Positions 32,025 to 44,650 are shown, numbered from the stretch's first letter. The stretch is 64,000 nt of DNA from Cryptomeria japonica (GCF_030272615.1 NC_081406.1:258653386-258717385); one strand, 5' to 3'. Translations and numbers: made by a program. Notes: a model not told the origin generated them from the sequence alone.

Positions 32025-33483
32025 TGGGATCTATATGCGAGGAAATTGGGTGATGAAAATGAAAAAGGTCAGATTCAAAAGGCCCACACACCAATGAGGC
32101 TCTTGGTGCAAGTATAGGAACTATTTGAAATAGTTCAACTTCCCAAGGGGTTTCCCATTGTTCTCTATCTCACAGGATCCCTAAAATCAATGTTTTGTTC
32201 TCATATGACTGAGCAAAGTGACTTAGGAATGACAACTCCAAGAATGAGTGATGTTTGATTTATATGCATGAATGCATTCTAAGATGTATGATATTGAAAC
32301 TATGATGATTATTCTAGCATAAAGATAATGATAAGATTAGCAAATTATCCTAGAAACGATATACTAGTCTAACAGGAATATTCTATGATCTATTAAAATG
32401 CTTCTAAATGCTATTATGATGATTTCACAAAGAGAGGCTAAAAATGCTTAGTAATTAGACTATAATGTAGATGAAAGAAAGATTATTGATTGTGAAAATG
32501 AGGAATGAGATCTCTATTTATAGGGAAAATAGGGAAATGGATGGTCAAGATTGAATAATCTTAACAAGGGCCGGGATTGAAAGTTAATCAATCCATGTTT
32601 ACAATTCTCACCAATGAAATGGTGACAATTGTCAACAAAGGGTTGCCTGAGAGGAGATGTAAGAAGCATTTAATGCTTGAGAAGACATGAAGGTTACCTT
32701 AGGAGGTAAGGGTTAAGGTTAGGTTTGGGTTATCCAATGGATAAATCTTTTACCCAAGGGGTAAACTCATGTACAAGGGTTAACATGATAACCAAGGTTA
32801 AAGCCATGAATGCTTGATGAGACCCTTCGATTAGATGAGGGTTAAGTTAGAGAGAAAGTCCCTAATTATGCAAGAAAGTTGAGTTAACCATTAATGGTTA
32901 TGTAAAAGCCTTAAATGGTTTGGAAGTCTTTGAGGGTTAACTTGTTGAGGACATAAAGCCTTTAATGCATTTCAAAGACTTTGGAGGCTTTGAGATGTGA
33001 CTTCCCTTTGCTTAGGAATATGACAATAATTAGGAGATGAATTAGCTAAATTGGAATTGATTAGAAGAATCTAGTAGAAGGGGTTTAGGAGGCAAGTGGG
33101 AGATGTAGGAAAATGCAAGTGGAGGGAAAAGGATTTTAATTAAAATAAAATTACTTTATTTTAACAAAATGGATGCAACTTGCGTTAATACAAGTGGGGG
33201 ATTTAAATAAATAAATTAGATTTATTTATTTGCAAGGATAAATTTAATTAAATTTCAATTTAATTAAAAAGAGAGAAAAGGGAATTAATTAAATAGAGTG
33301 ATTTATTTAATTAAAGGCTAGAAAAGGTTTAGGTGAACTTAATTAAATAAATTGAGCAATTCATTCAATCAAATAGATGAATATGAAGAAATTAATTAAA
33401 TAGAATTTAATTAATAAGGGGAATGGGGTTAAAATAAATATTAAATATTTATTTACGAAAGTGGTCAGATTTATATGTCTACA
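32025..33483 (-). mobile_element. Solo LTR F (about 1459 bp) inserted in gag
   Basis: On the minus strand it starts TGTAGACATATAAATCTG at 33483 and ends ...AGATCCCA at 32025, with TATA box CTATAAATAG (32515-32524). Gag coding is interrupted exactly here. A 4-bp TGAT lies on both sides (32021-32024 and 33484-33487), shorter than the usual 5-bp duplication, so the edge may be one base off. It belongs to the same AT-rich family as LTR E, in opposite orientation. Confidence 0.65.
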
Positions 33484-34310
33484 TGATTAGCTTGGTGATC
33501 ATTTCTTTGAGAGATTTTTTAGATAAGGCTGATAGATCGTCTCTGATGCAGCAGGTGATTACTATCAAGAGAGATCATCATGAAGTGGTGACCGACTTCA
33601 ATATGAGGTTCCAAAGAACTTGGCAGATGATACCTTTTTCCACTTGCCTGCCCGCAGATATGGCATTCGTCTTTTATTTGAAAGCTTTCAATTCAGATAT
33701 ATCCATGATGATTCAATCTCTTTGAGGCAGTACTCTCTCGGATGCATATGATTTGGCAATTTGAGCTGAGAACAATCTAATTGATGCTGGGAAGCTTGCA
33801 CCATGACCGCTCATGTCGGTATTCCCTGAAATATTGAATCAAGTTCCTAAGCTTGTCGTGCCTAGCACTTCTGTACCTCACTCCATGTACGTATACCCCG
33901 CACCCCAAAAAGCCAGTATGTCCTCCTCTTCAGCTCCGACTACGGAAGTCAATGAAATGAAAAATTTGCTGAGGTCTTTTTCTAATAAGATCATTAGCCT
34001 GAAAATATCCCAGATTCCCTCTGCTAGACCTCCTTTCCAGTAAAATTTCCAAGGGAATAGACCCCTATATCAACAAAACCAATAAGCAAACAACCAAGCT
34101 TCCTCAAGTCAAATAAATGGCCAGATAGTTCAAGTGCCCACCCTGCTACAAACCGTCCATACTAATACCAGTAAATAATTAACTGTAAGACATAATGACC
34201 TAGCTGATGACACCAATTCTTGGTGCTTCCTATGCAATAATGCCCACGCCCCAAGAGACTGTCTGAGAGGCAATTTGCAACAAAAAATTGCAGATCAGTG
34301 AAGTCAAGGT
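33484..34310 (+). pseudogene. Gag, 3' part with zinc knuckle (Tat-like element)
   Basis: Contains LGDHFFERF, RSSLMQQVITIKRDHHEVVT, MRFQRTWQMIPFSTCLPADM and FVFYLKAFNSDISMMIQSL. After stops it continues with a Ser/Pro-rich stretch and the knuckle WCFLCNNAHAPRDC at about 34222-34263 (CX2CX3HX4C, one residue shorter than standard). Gag would package element RNA. At least five stops or shifts interrupt it. Confidence 0.75.
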
Positions 34311-34859
34311 ATCACCTCAGATGCAGAGGTTTATGCTTTCCCTGACATGGACAATGCAGCCCTCATCACTCAAATGCAAGGCATGTTGATGGAATAAGAA
34401 ACTGAGATAGCCCCATATCATGCTTTATTTTCTTGGATGGAAGATGAGGATGTCGTACTCACAAATGATGCAATTGCACCGAGTTCAGGAGCTCCACCTT
34501 TGGTCGAAAAGACGGTTCACGAGAGATACTATAGGCACACAAGGGAAGTTTAGATCATAAAAGGCTCCTGAACAACCCATGGCTACTACTGCATATCAGA
34601 GAAAGGATTTTATCCCCTATAAGCTGAGAGAAGTAAAAGTGTCTATGTCGTCAATATTAGACGTGGTGGAACAACTAAAGAAAGCCTCGACTAATGTCTC
34701 CTTATGGGATATCCTTAGCATCCTGAAATAGAAGAATCAGTTAAAATAAGCTCTAGTAGAGGTGGAAAGACCTGTGACTAGGAATGCCACAAATCCTTTA
34801 AGGGCCAATGAGGAAAGATCTAGGACTCCTGCAACATAATTGTGCCTGCTAACTATGCT

Positions 34860-35325
34860 AACGAATGAGGCTAAAACACCCAGGTCCCAAGCAGAGGGTA
34901 AACCTAAACCAAATCCATTCTATTTGACTCTCATCGTAAGAGACAAGCTTTTGCATAATTCCATGATAGACTCTGGCGCTAGCACCAATGTCATACTAAA
35001 GCAGATTGCCTAGGTTTTGAATATCAAATATGAACCTCTAAGTAGGGGTGTTATGCAATTAGATGGAAACAAAGTACAAACCACGGGTCTTATCAAAAGT
35101 ATCCCGCTAACACTGTTCGCATGTCCTAGTGTCAGTGTATCCTAGGAGGTAGTAGTCATTGATATACCCCCTATTTTTGGCCTCTGCCTCTCCCACAACT
35201 TTACTGCTAAGATAGGAGGTTACCTATCCCTAGATTGGTCCCATCTCATCCTCCAGACCCAACATGGTGCCAAACTCAAAATCCTTTTAGAGCCCCTACA
35301 TACCGAGCATATAGTTGATCAAGCT
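34860..35325 (+). pseudogene. Aspartic protease (Tat-like element)
   Basis: NSMIDSGASTNVI at about 34960-34995 carries the catalytic DSG. It is followed by GVMQLDGNKVQTTGLIKSIP and VVVIDIPPIFGLCLSHNFTA, then KIGGYLSLDWSHLILQTQHG, the conserved tail before the RT linker in this lineage. The same GVLQLD...KIGGYLS layout recurs at the window's right edge, so the two elements are related. Confidence 0.8.
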
Positions 35326-35559
35326 ATGATCAACTTTGAGCCAACCCATACCTCCATCTCTAATGAGTTGAGAAAAAATGTAGAGCTTCTAGAGGATGAA
35401 GAGGTGACCGATGACATTACACTAGAACAAGAGGTTTTCCTTAACGAGTTCATAAACTCTGACCCATATGCCAATTACCATGCTATAGGTCTTAGTACCT
35501 ATTTTATTTTTGATGAGGATCTAATTATTCCAAAATTGACTAAAGAACCACTAACCAAG

Positions 35560-36069
35560 GAGGAGCTATCTTCTGTGCTCTGGACCTTGCACTTTGATGG
35601 TGCCAGATGCAAAGTAGGTTCAAGTGCTGGAATTTGTCTTACGTCACCCTCTGGCGAACAAGTCCTGAGGTCTTTATGCTCATAGTTTGCTCGTTCAAAC
35701 AATGAAGCAGAGTATGAGGGACTAATTCAAGGCCTGAGCTTAGTAGAATGTATGGGGATTAAATAGTTGAAAGTCTTAGGAGATTCTGAGCTATTAGTGC
35801 ACCAAGTCTGAGGGATCTCAAGTGCCAAACATGTTTGCATGAGGTCATATCACCATAGAATATGGGATTTGATTGAAAGTTTTGATGCTTTCAACATCCA
35901 GAGGATTCCCTGCAAGGAAAATACAACTGTTGATCGGATGGCCACTATTGGGTTACAATTCGATCCTACTACAAATTTGCTTACCAACCCTCAGGCGATC
36001 CGTGTGGTCGTTCGACCAGCTATTCCAAAAATGACACCCATTGACAAGTATTTCAAAGTGATGAACTAA
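35560..36069 (+). pseudogene. Additional RNase H domain upstream of RT (Tat-like element)
   Basis: LHFDGARCKVGSSAGICLTS gives the first catalytic Asp, NNEAEYEGLIQGL the Glu and VLGDSELLVHQV the second Asp. A fourth near ENTTVDRMATIGLQF completes the D-E-D-D set. The spacing matches the plant/archaeal-type RNase H (RVT_3 family), not the RT-linked RNase H, which is separately present at about 37240-37680. Two stops break the frame. The domain cleaves RNA in RNA-DNA hybrids. Extra RNase H domains are an established feature of the Tat lineage. Confidence 0.8.
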
Positions 36070-36074
36070 TTGCC

Positions 36075-37240
36075 ATGTTCATCCAGCACTCTGGTGAATA
36101 TGCCGATCAAATGCAGCCTAAAGTAACGGAGGCTTATGGAGATCAAATCATTCAATTGAAATCCAATAAACTCCTAAATGGACTGATCACCCTTGAGAAT
36201 CTATTTGATCATGATGATGCTAAAAATGACAAACGAAAATCCACAGCTGACAAGGGTGACTACACTAAAATGACAATGGGAAATGGGAGAACGCTCAAGG
36301 TTGCAAAGGAGGTTTCTCCAAAAGACAAGGAAAGGTTGGCTCACTATTATGAGGAATACCTTGGTGTGATTGCATGGTCATACAATGATTTGAAAGGTTA
36401 TAACCTTAACATCATCCAACATACCATTGAACTTGTTGATGGTGCCAAGCAAGTCCAACAAAAACAAAGGCCTATTAATCCAAAAATTGAGGCTCTCATG
36501 ACACAAGAATTCAAAAAGTTAATAGAGTCCAAGATCATTTATCTCATTAAGCACAATATATGGGTATCAAATTTGGTACCATTCAGGAATAAGAATGGAG
36601 ATATCTGGCTCTGTGTAGATTTTAGTGACTTAAATCAAGCCTCTCTGAAAGATCACAACCCTTTACCACCAATGGAGAAGTTGTTACACATTGTGGCTTG
36701 GTCAGAAATGTTGTAAATGTTAGATGGATTCTTGGGCTATAACCAAGTGTTAGTCAAGACAGAAGACCAACATAAGACCATGTTCACCACCAAATGGGGA
36801 ACATTTTCTTAAAAAGAAGATGCCATTTGGATTGTCAAATGCGGGTGTGACCTTTCAAAGGGCCATGGATTTGTCTTGGAGTTGATCAACAAAATCATCC
36901 TTATCTACTTGGATGATTTGACTGTGTTCTCAAAACACAAGGAAGATCATTTTGACCACCTCAAGCTAATCTTCCAAAAATCCTTAGAATTTTCTCTCTT
37001 TGAACCCAAATAAATGCATCTTTGGAGTCCCGCAAGGGAAATTATTGGGTCATGTAGTATTTAAAGAAGGAGTCCTGATTGATCTTGATTGTGTGAAAGC
37101 GATAAAGGAGATCCCTCTTCCTATCAACAAGAAAGGTGTTCAGTCGTTCCTGGGCAAGGTTAATTTTGTTAGCCGTTTCATATCTGACTTCGTCGGAATG
37201 GTAAGGCCTATCACACTTATGCTCAAGAAGGACACACATT
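36075..37240 (+). pseudogene. Reverse transcriptase (Tat-like element)
   Basis: Contains KPINPKIEALMTQEF-like fingers (QRPINPKIEALMTQEFKKLI), WVSNLVPFRNKNGDIWLCVD, FSDLNQASLKDHNPLPPMEK, the LDGFLGYNQ block and the catalytic YLDDLTVFS (about 36904-36930). NKCIFGVPQGKLLGHVVFKE and PINKKGVQSFLGKVNFVSRF follow. All standard RT blocks are visible, but stops (for example 36714, 36811) and frameshifts interrupt them. Confidence 0.85.
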
Positions 37241-37700
37241 TTAAATGGATCCTTGAAGCAAAGGAGGTGTTCGAGAAAATCAAAGACGCTATTTCATCTA
37301 CCCTAGTCCTTTCAAATCCTGACATGTCTAGGGATTTCATAATGTATGTCTTCTCCAGCAATTACAACATTGTCGTGGTTTTAACCCAAAAAGATGTAGA
37401 TCAAAGGGTGAACACTTGATAGCCTTCCATTCCAAAATAGTAAAAGAATATGAGGGTAAGTACAACTTTGTTGAGAAGCAATCCCTAGCCATTGTCAAAG
37501 GCCTTAAGAAATTTTGGTATTTCATTGCTTGCAACAAAACTACTGTATATGTCGCTCATCCTTCAGTCCGAGAATATATAATGGAATGCGACATTACAAA
37601 AAAAAGAGATAACTAGATTACCAAAATCCTAGAGTATGACATAAATGTCAAATCAACTAAGGTAATCCATGAAAAGGGCCTTTGTGAATACATATATAGC
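37241..37700 (+). pseudogene. RT-linked RNase H (Tat-like element)
   Basis: Connection FKWILEAKEVFEKIKDAISS is followed by DFIMYVFSSNYNIVVVLTQK, where the usual Asp of the DAS motif is replaced. Then come FHSKIVKEYEGKYNFVEKQS and LAIVKGLKKFWYFIACNKTT. A frameshift lies near 37417. The missing first catalytic Asp would abolish activity, in contrast to the better-preserved extra RNase H upstream. Confidence 0.75.
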
Positions 37701-37929
37701 CCAAGAGCCAAGCCCTCAAGAAAACAAGACTACTGCAAAGGAAGTCATGATGACCGCTTCAGAGCTAACAAAAGCATGCTGGGTCGCAGACCGAAAGCAT
37801 TTCATGATGACTGGAATCTTCCCAGCTCACATTTCCCCTAAAAAGAAGAGGTTCTATAGAATGAAAAATAGCGAACACCGCCTGGTTGAAGGGGTGCTTT
37901 TCTAAAGAAATTTTGATGGAATTTTACTC

Positions 37930-39010
37930 CACTGTGTAGACAAAGATCAAGCCCATAAGATCTTGGAGGAATTCCATCATGGGCTCATAGGGGGACATTA
38001 TTCAACACAAACCACTATCATTAAGATCACTCGTGCTAGATATTTCTGGCCCTCAATATTTAAAGATGCATATGCTTTGGTAAGGAAATGTAAGGAATGT
38101 CAGTTTTACAGTGGTAGGCATAGGAATTCAGCAATGCCGCTCAGACCAATATTGGTTGAAGAGCCGTTTGCTCAATGGGGTCTGGATTTCATAGGGATGG
38201 TTAATCTGCCAAGCTCAGTTGGACACAAATGGATCCTCACTACCACTGATTACTTGACCAGATAGTTCGAAGTTGTACCTCTAAGAAATGCAATAGATAC
38301 AAAAATCTTGGCATTTCTAGAAGAGCTAGTATGCCGATATGGCCCACCGAAGACTATAATATCAGATAATGCATGAGCATTCATAGGTTCTCGAGTGACC
38401 CAATTCTCTCTCAACCAAGGTATTTACCTAAAACATTCCTCAAACTATTATCCATGGGGAAATGGCTTGGCTGAGTCCATTAACAAGAACCTGATAAGTC
38501 TCATCAAAAGGATCGGGTCCGAATACAAAACGGAGTAGCATCATCACCTAAAAAGTGCATTATGGGAAGACCGGATCACACCTAAACAAATCCTCAAGAA
38601 ATCTTCATACAAGTTGGTTTACAGTAAAGATGCCTTATTCCCTATATCCATGGAAATCCTTAATCTATTGAGGTGGAAGAAAATGAGACCATGGAAGTAA
38701 GGTTAGCAAAACTCATGGAATTACAGGAGGGAAGATAAGCATCATTTAAGTTTCTTCAAAATCACAAAGAAACTAAAAAGAGATGGTCTGACAATAAGAA
38801 GAGTTCTAACCTAGGATTCAAGCGGGAAGATCCTGTCTTGAAATATAATGAAAGGGCCACCAGGCCAAGTTAGCACGCAAAATTTGATGGCTTGTGGGAG
38901 GGACCTTTTTGTATAACTAATTTTAAGGGGTTTAATGCATTCAACCTTTAAAACATGCAAGGAGAGTCCCTCAAAATCCTAGTTAACGGGTTTCACCTTA
39001 ATCCTTTCTA
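37930..39010 (+). pseudogene. Integrase (Tat-like element)
   Basis: The zinc-binding HHCC region reads FHHGLIGGHYSTQTTIIKIT ... VRKCKECQFYSGRH. The catalytic core has GLDFIG (first Asp), IISDNA (second Asp) and NGLAESINKNL (Glu), the full D,D,E triad with normal spacing. The C-terminal part includes DPVLKYNERATRP-like text and ends near 39010. Stops occur at about 38263 and 38375. Integrase would insert the cDNA in the nucleus. Confidence 0.85.
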
Positions 39011-39249
39011 TTAAGCATTTGTGTTCCCTTGTAAATAGTGTATTTTTAGTTTGCCCATATTTATTTAACTATGATCCTTCATGAATTGTAAGGAACAAAA
39101 GTAAAACCATAAGATACGCTATGAACAATTCAAAGAGAGACATTATATTATATTGTAGTATCTTTTTATACAATGCATCAAAAAGGCTCGTAGACCGTAA
39201 GTTTGTCAAAGCAAGGTGGCAGGTTGTTGAGGCAAGGTGTGCAGTTCTT

Positions 39250-40450
39250 TAGTCATCTTCTTCATCCTCTTCCTCTTCCATGAGAAATTCAAAATTGTTG
39301 TCCTCCTCATCTTCTTCCTCCATCCATTCGAAGCCTGAGTTGTTGTTAGACTCTTGGAAAATTGAGACACGTACCAGATGTGGAAGGATGTGTGGTGTTA
39401 GGATCCGCAGGAAGACATAGCCCTAAAAATTGGTGTACCAAGCTATGCTAGCCAGAGCAGGCACTATCATATAGACTTAGAGGAGAAACTTTGCAACACA
39501 CTCTACTTGGAGGCAATGAGAAGACAATGAAATTGTCTTTAAACTGCCAATAAGTGGATGCTAGTCCACATCTTCTCTCACGGCTATGAAGCATTGCAAG
39601 TCTGAAGCTAAGGGAGTACCTCTGAAAGGAACAAAATATTGCACTACATCCTCAAGACCACCCAGATACTCTAATGAGAAGAGTGTCTGAGTCAGCTCCA
39701 TCACCAGATAATCATTTGTCCCAACTTCCAACAATGAGGCCACGAAGCATGAGCAAATTTCCGTGTTGACACAGTATCTATCTACATCATCGATAAAGTC
39801 CTCCCTAAGAACCCATTTAATAGCAACAATAATCAAAAGGATTTTTCACTGTGTCATACTCTGTAACCACCAATCTGAAATGTTCACCAGGAACGCAACC
39901 TGTGCCTTGTTGTTGGTGATCCTAATAGGAGTTTCCATGACTCTAGAAACCTCGTCATTAGGCCAACTACTGTGCAAAAAGATGTTTGAAAATACATATT
40001 TATAGCCAATTTCCAGCCTTGGATAATGAATGAAAATAAAGAACCAACACCCTCAATCTTTGATGTGGCTATCCTTTGTCATTACTCACATGAGTGAATG
40101 AAGTTGGGCGTGAGAATTGCGTATTTCTTGATCAGAGCCTCGAGAAGAGAAGTGACGTACTCAAACTCCATGCATATCCTCAAGTATGTTTTGCCTAGAC
40201 CCAGTAAACTGAAGGGCTGCTTCGGCTTGTGTTAGCTTTGCTGGCCGCAAATGTTTTCCTTAATGAGGAAATATGTCCTAACAAGCGGATCACCTCAAGT
40301 GGCTTAGAATGACGACGAAGTGGGCAAATATCTTTTCAAAAAATACGAATGGTGGCACTTCTTTGCGTTTGAGCACTAATGCCGCATAGAAAATGAGGTG
40401 GCATACAACAAACTGCTACCTATAATAAAGACGCCTTTTTCTCACACAAA
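39250..40450 (-). pseudogene. Antisense ORF downstream of pol (Tat-like element)
   Basis: Reading on the minus strand from about 40450 the coherent blocks are VPPFVFFEKIFAHFVVILSH, KHLRPAKLTQAEAALQFTGS, RHFSSRGSDQEIRNSHAQLH, GWKLAINMYFQTSFCTVVGL, then DFIDDVDRYCVNTEICSCFV and LVMELTQTLFSLEYLGGLED. It ends in an acidic tail (EWMEEEDEEDNNFEFLMEEE) and a stop at about 39253. There are several stops and shifts. No domain is recognised. Antisense ORFs between pol and the 3' LTR are known from the Tat-lineage elements Grande and RIRE2, which fits the other evidence. The plus strand here has no comparable frame. Confidence 0.6.
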
Positions 40451-40479
40451 TCTAGGCATGTGATGCATTTAAGGAAGGA

Positions 40480-41650
40480 AGCTTCAAAAGTTCATGCAAG
40501 ATTTTCATTTTGCATCTCAAGTGCCAAAGTCCTCCAAAAGTGTCAGGAAGCTTGTCTGTAGAGGAATGGAGATAGCACCAGAAACCTCTAACCCTTCCCA
40601 GGGCAAGATGTGGGTGGATGTGTACGGAGAAATATCTTATGCGTCTCATGCTATGCCTCCAAAGTTGGAGTACCCCAAAACTAAGCCCCCGTTATGACTG
40701 GTTCTTGGGTAGAGATTTTTATTTTATCCAGGTACATGGCTTTTCTGAGGGACCATTTCGTCCACCTACATATGTCACTGAAAGAACCTTGGCCCTTGAA
40801 GTATTTAGGCAGTTGGTGGAAGTTGAGAAGGCTATAGGGTCAGTGAAGTATGATACATCAATAACTGAAGACCACAAGGCTATTGGCCCCATCGTTCTTG
40901 AACGAAAGAGTATTGCGAAGAAGGTCTTGACCTCCAAGATGGTGCAACTCAGCTTGGTAGTCATTGATGATGTATGGAGTTATGACCCGAATGGGTACCT
41001 TTCCAACAAATATAGAAGGAATACTATCAAGCATGTGCTACAAAGCTTGTGGGAAGGTCGCACCAACCCTCCAGTGAATGACCCAAGCTTCTGCATTGAT
41101 CCTAGTGATTTTCCCATAGTTGAGTGACCCCATGGTTGAGTTTCAACACTCCCGTGCAAAGGCATAACCCGACTAAGTCTATTCCCCTGAATATACTGCA
41201 GAGCATTAAAGACAATTTTTGGCCTAGATATAAGAGAGATCATTTCTAGATCTACCATCAAGAAACTCAGCAACCCAGGGCTAACATGGGCAACGCCCCC
41301 TTGGACAGGTATTTTGAGGATGAATGGCAAAAGCATGGTGATAATGAGGAAGAGGATAGTGATGAATCCCCACGTGACAACTCATCTCCCAAGGAGGCTC
41401 AACAAGAAGAAGTAGGAATTATAAGTGTAGAAGAGCAAGGTGCTGAAGATGACATTTTGGTTCCTTTCGCTAGCCTAACTCAAAAACCGCACTCCCAATC
41501 TTCAAAAAGACTAGCTAATAAGAAGATCTTCGATCCTCCATCTAGAAAGAAATAATACATAGGTTTCGCAAAGAAGGGTTCATCTTATCGAGTTCCTACG
41601 TTTCCTTTAGCCTCCCAACAAACGGTGACTTCTACGGTTCAGGTACACAT
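40480..41650 (+). pseudogene. Third ORF of the Tat-like element, part 1
   Basis: Sense-strand coding resumes after the antisense ORF: GKMWVDVYGEISYASHAMPP, then a shift, YDWFLGRDFYFIQVHGFSEG, TLALEVFRQLVEVEKAIGSV, VIDDVWSYDPNGYLSNKYRR and NDPSFCIDPSDFPIVE. An acidic/Ser-rich linker (41286-41555) follows. It is cut at 41650 by the Copia element B and resumes at 47949. I recognise no enzymatic domain. The general style resembles the mobile-domain-like accessory ORFs of large plant gypsy elements, but that is only an impression. Confidence 0.55.
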
Positions 41651-42830
41651 TGTTAGGATAACCGGTGAAAAACTGAGAGGTGGGGGGGGTGAATCAATTG
41701 TTAATAGATTATTTGAATTAAAGCACTTAAAACCTTTTACTGGATTAACTGGTTTTTCATTAAAGCATAATTGAAAACCAGACAATCAATACCATGCAAC
41801 AATAACACATAACACCATGATTTGTATGTGGAAAACTCAGTAAAGGGAAAAACCATTATGGGAAACCCTACCCACAGTCAGATGATACTTCTACAGAAAG
41901 TATATGATTACAATAAGGGACTGCACATGGAGGAAGGCACACTGCTCATCACAATGGAGTCTCACTGACTACAGAAGAGGCCAAGCACCTCAAAATATTT
42001 GGACAACAATCTAGAAAGAAGAACTGCATGTGATAGCATCAAACATGCCAAATTACAGTTCTAGTTAAGATCAATACCAGAGGTCTAAAACCTCTTACAT
42101 AAACCCAACTTGATCACCTATGATCGACCAAATCCTCTACACAAATGATTATTACATTATTCGCTCCTTGCCCATGATCTACAATGAGATCTTACATATA
42201 TTTATACCAACCTGGGACCCAACCAATTAGGTTGGCCACCCAAATGATAATTCAATAGATCCATTACATAATCCTGAAATAAAATCACAAAAAATGTCAG
42301 TCTAAGGCCAAACAAACATCATCCATTCAATAAAACATCCTAGAAGCGCATCAGAGGATCCACCAAGATGTTTCATGAAACCGATCTATAACCTAGATAG
42401 CACCGGACCTAAATTAGATCCACACATACCAAATAAATGATACCAATAAGTCAAGATACGAACATAATCACCACCAACATCCTGAATCCCTTCTAGAAGT
42501 TGCGCCGACACCACTTATGCATTACATCAAAGATCTCCAATAAATCTTTGTCGGTGAAACCTTTACTGGACCTACAAAACAAGCTTACTAGAACATAAGA
42601 TAGCATCTGATCATCAAGTCAATACCAACTAACTGAAACATACTTCAGAAGCATATGAACCATCAATACAAACTTATTCTATCATCCAGATTATACTGGT
42701 GACAATCAACTGATAATATTCGCAATCCAATCCTTCTACTAGAAGCCGGTACACAACCATAACACCTAGTGTTGACATCAATGACAAAACATCAATGCAA
42801 CACATAATCAATTCCATCATATTGCCAACA
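41651..42830 (-). repeat. 3' LTR of element B
   Basis: On the minus strand it starts TGTTGGCAATATGATGG at 42830 and ends ...CACCGGTTATCCTAACA at 41651. It contains eight C (G on plus) at the U5-like tract, against twelve in the partner LTR. Confidence 0.9.
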
Positions 42831-42850
42831 ATCTCCCCCTTTGGCATTTA
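42831..42850 (-). promoter_or_regulatory. Polypurine tract of element B
   Basis: The minus strand reads aaagggggagat directly against the LTR start, the plus-strand DNA priming site. Confidence 0.8.
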
Positions 42851-43204
42851 TGGCAACACTAGATGTGTAAAAATATTCAAGTGCCAAGAAATACCAAACA
42901 AGTCTCCCCCAATGGAAGACAACCAACAATCTCCCATAAAATGATATAGCAATGAAGCTCTGAACCAAATCTAAATCAAAAGACCAAATACCGCCAAAAT
43001 CCCCCTAAGGAGTGCAATCAAGATGAAAAATAAATAGCAATGATTTTTCACATATATTCCTCCCCATTTGATAGCAATGCCAAATATATGAAAACTCTAA
43101 ATCTCAAGGCTGACTACTCCCCCTGAGTAGTAGCAATATTTCATCAATTCGGAGCAAAAGATAGCTCTGCTAATGCATACCAGACTGATGCACATCTGCA
43201 TCAT

Positions 43205-44650
43205 TTAAGTCTCTACTGAAGGGGTAGAAACCCCCAATCTGTCTCTCAAATACTCAAATAATTCTTGGGACAAAGGTTTAGTGAAGATGTCTGCTATCTG
43301 TTCTTTAGTGTTCACATAAACCAATCTGACTTCTTTTGCTTCCACATTTTCCTTCAAAAAGTTATACTTGATTGATATATGCTTAGTCTTGGAGTGAAAT
43401 ACCAGATTCTTTGATATGTCAATAGCTGTAGAGTTATCACAATGAATAACAATCGGATCATTACAAATCACTTGTATATCCTTCATCATCTGCTTCATCC
43501 ATAGAACTTGAGTGCAATTGGTTGCAGCTGCAATATATTCAGCTTCAACAGTAGATAAAGAAATGCATGACTGCTTCTTGCTAATCCATGAAACCAACTT
43601 CTTCCCAAGAAAGAATTCTCCACTAGATGTGCTCTTTCGATCATCAACATCACCTGCCCAATCTACATCTGTATATGCACATAAAGTAAAGTCATCATCT
43701 TTAGGGTACCATAAACCATATTCAATTGTTCCTTGCAAATACTAGAATATCCTTTTTATCGCACTTTCATGATTTTCTTTTGGATTACTTTGAAATCATG
43801 ATACAATACTGACTACATTTATTATATCCAGTCTAGTCCGAGTTAAATATAGAAAACCACCAATCATGGATTTATATCTTGTACGATTTACTGGAGGGGA
43901 TACATCTTTAATTGACAATTTTTCACTTGTAACCATAGGAGTACTAACCGGTTTGGAATTTTCCAAACTAAATTTCTTCAATAATTCCCTTAGATACTTA
44001 GTTTGATAGATAAAGATGCCTTTGTTAGTCTGAGTAATATGCAAACGTAGAAAAAATCTTATTTCTCCAGTCATAGACATTTCAAATTCACTCTTGATAT
44101 TATCAGAGAATTCCATGCACAATTTTTCTTCACCTCCAAAAATGATATCATCAAAAAATACTTCAATAATCAGAATATCATCATTAGTGATATAATAATA
44201 TAGGCTACTTTCAGCATTACCTTTTATAAAATCAAGCTTCAAAAGATACTTATCCAGCCTTGCATACCAATCTCTAAGAGCCTGTTTTATTTCATATAGG
44301 GCTTTCGTTAATCTGCAAACCATATTTTTATCATCTGTTAGTAAAAATCCACTAGGTTTCTCAATAAAGACTTCCTCTTCAAGTTCTCCATCCATAAATT
44401 CACACTTAACATCCATTTGATAGGCCTTGTAGTTCTTATAGGCTGCATAAGCAAGAAATAGTCTAACAGCTTCAATTCTAGCTACCGGTGCAAAAGTTTC
44501 ACCATAATCAATTCCTTCCTTCTGAGAATATCCTTTGGCAACCAATCTAGCCTTGTTTCTTACAACTTGTCCATCTTCATTCAGTTTGTTTCTAAAAACC
44601 CATTTAGATCCAATGACATTCTTATTTTTTAGATCGGGGAACCAAAGTCC
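43205..44650 (-). pseudogene. RT and RNase H of element B (Copia)
   Basis: RT blocks include [40 protein letters not shown] and [19 protein letters not shown]. The catalytic box reads FFDDIIFGG, where Copia elements normally have YVDDI. The RNase H part has SGEFFLGKKLVSWISKKQSC, VEAEYIAAATNCTQVLWMKQ and DNSTAIDISKNLVFHSKTKH, and ends near 43208. The first Asp lies in the TDVDWAGD motif. A stop at about 43741 separates RT from RNase H. Confidence 0.9.
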
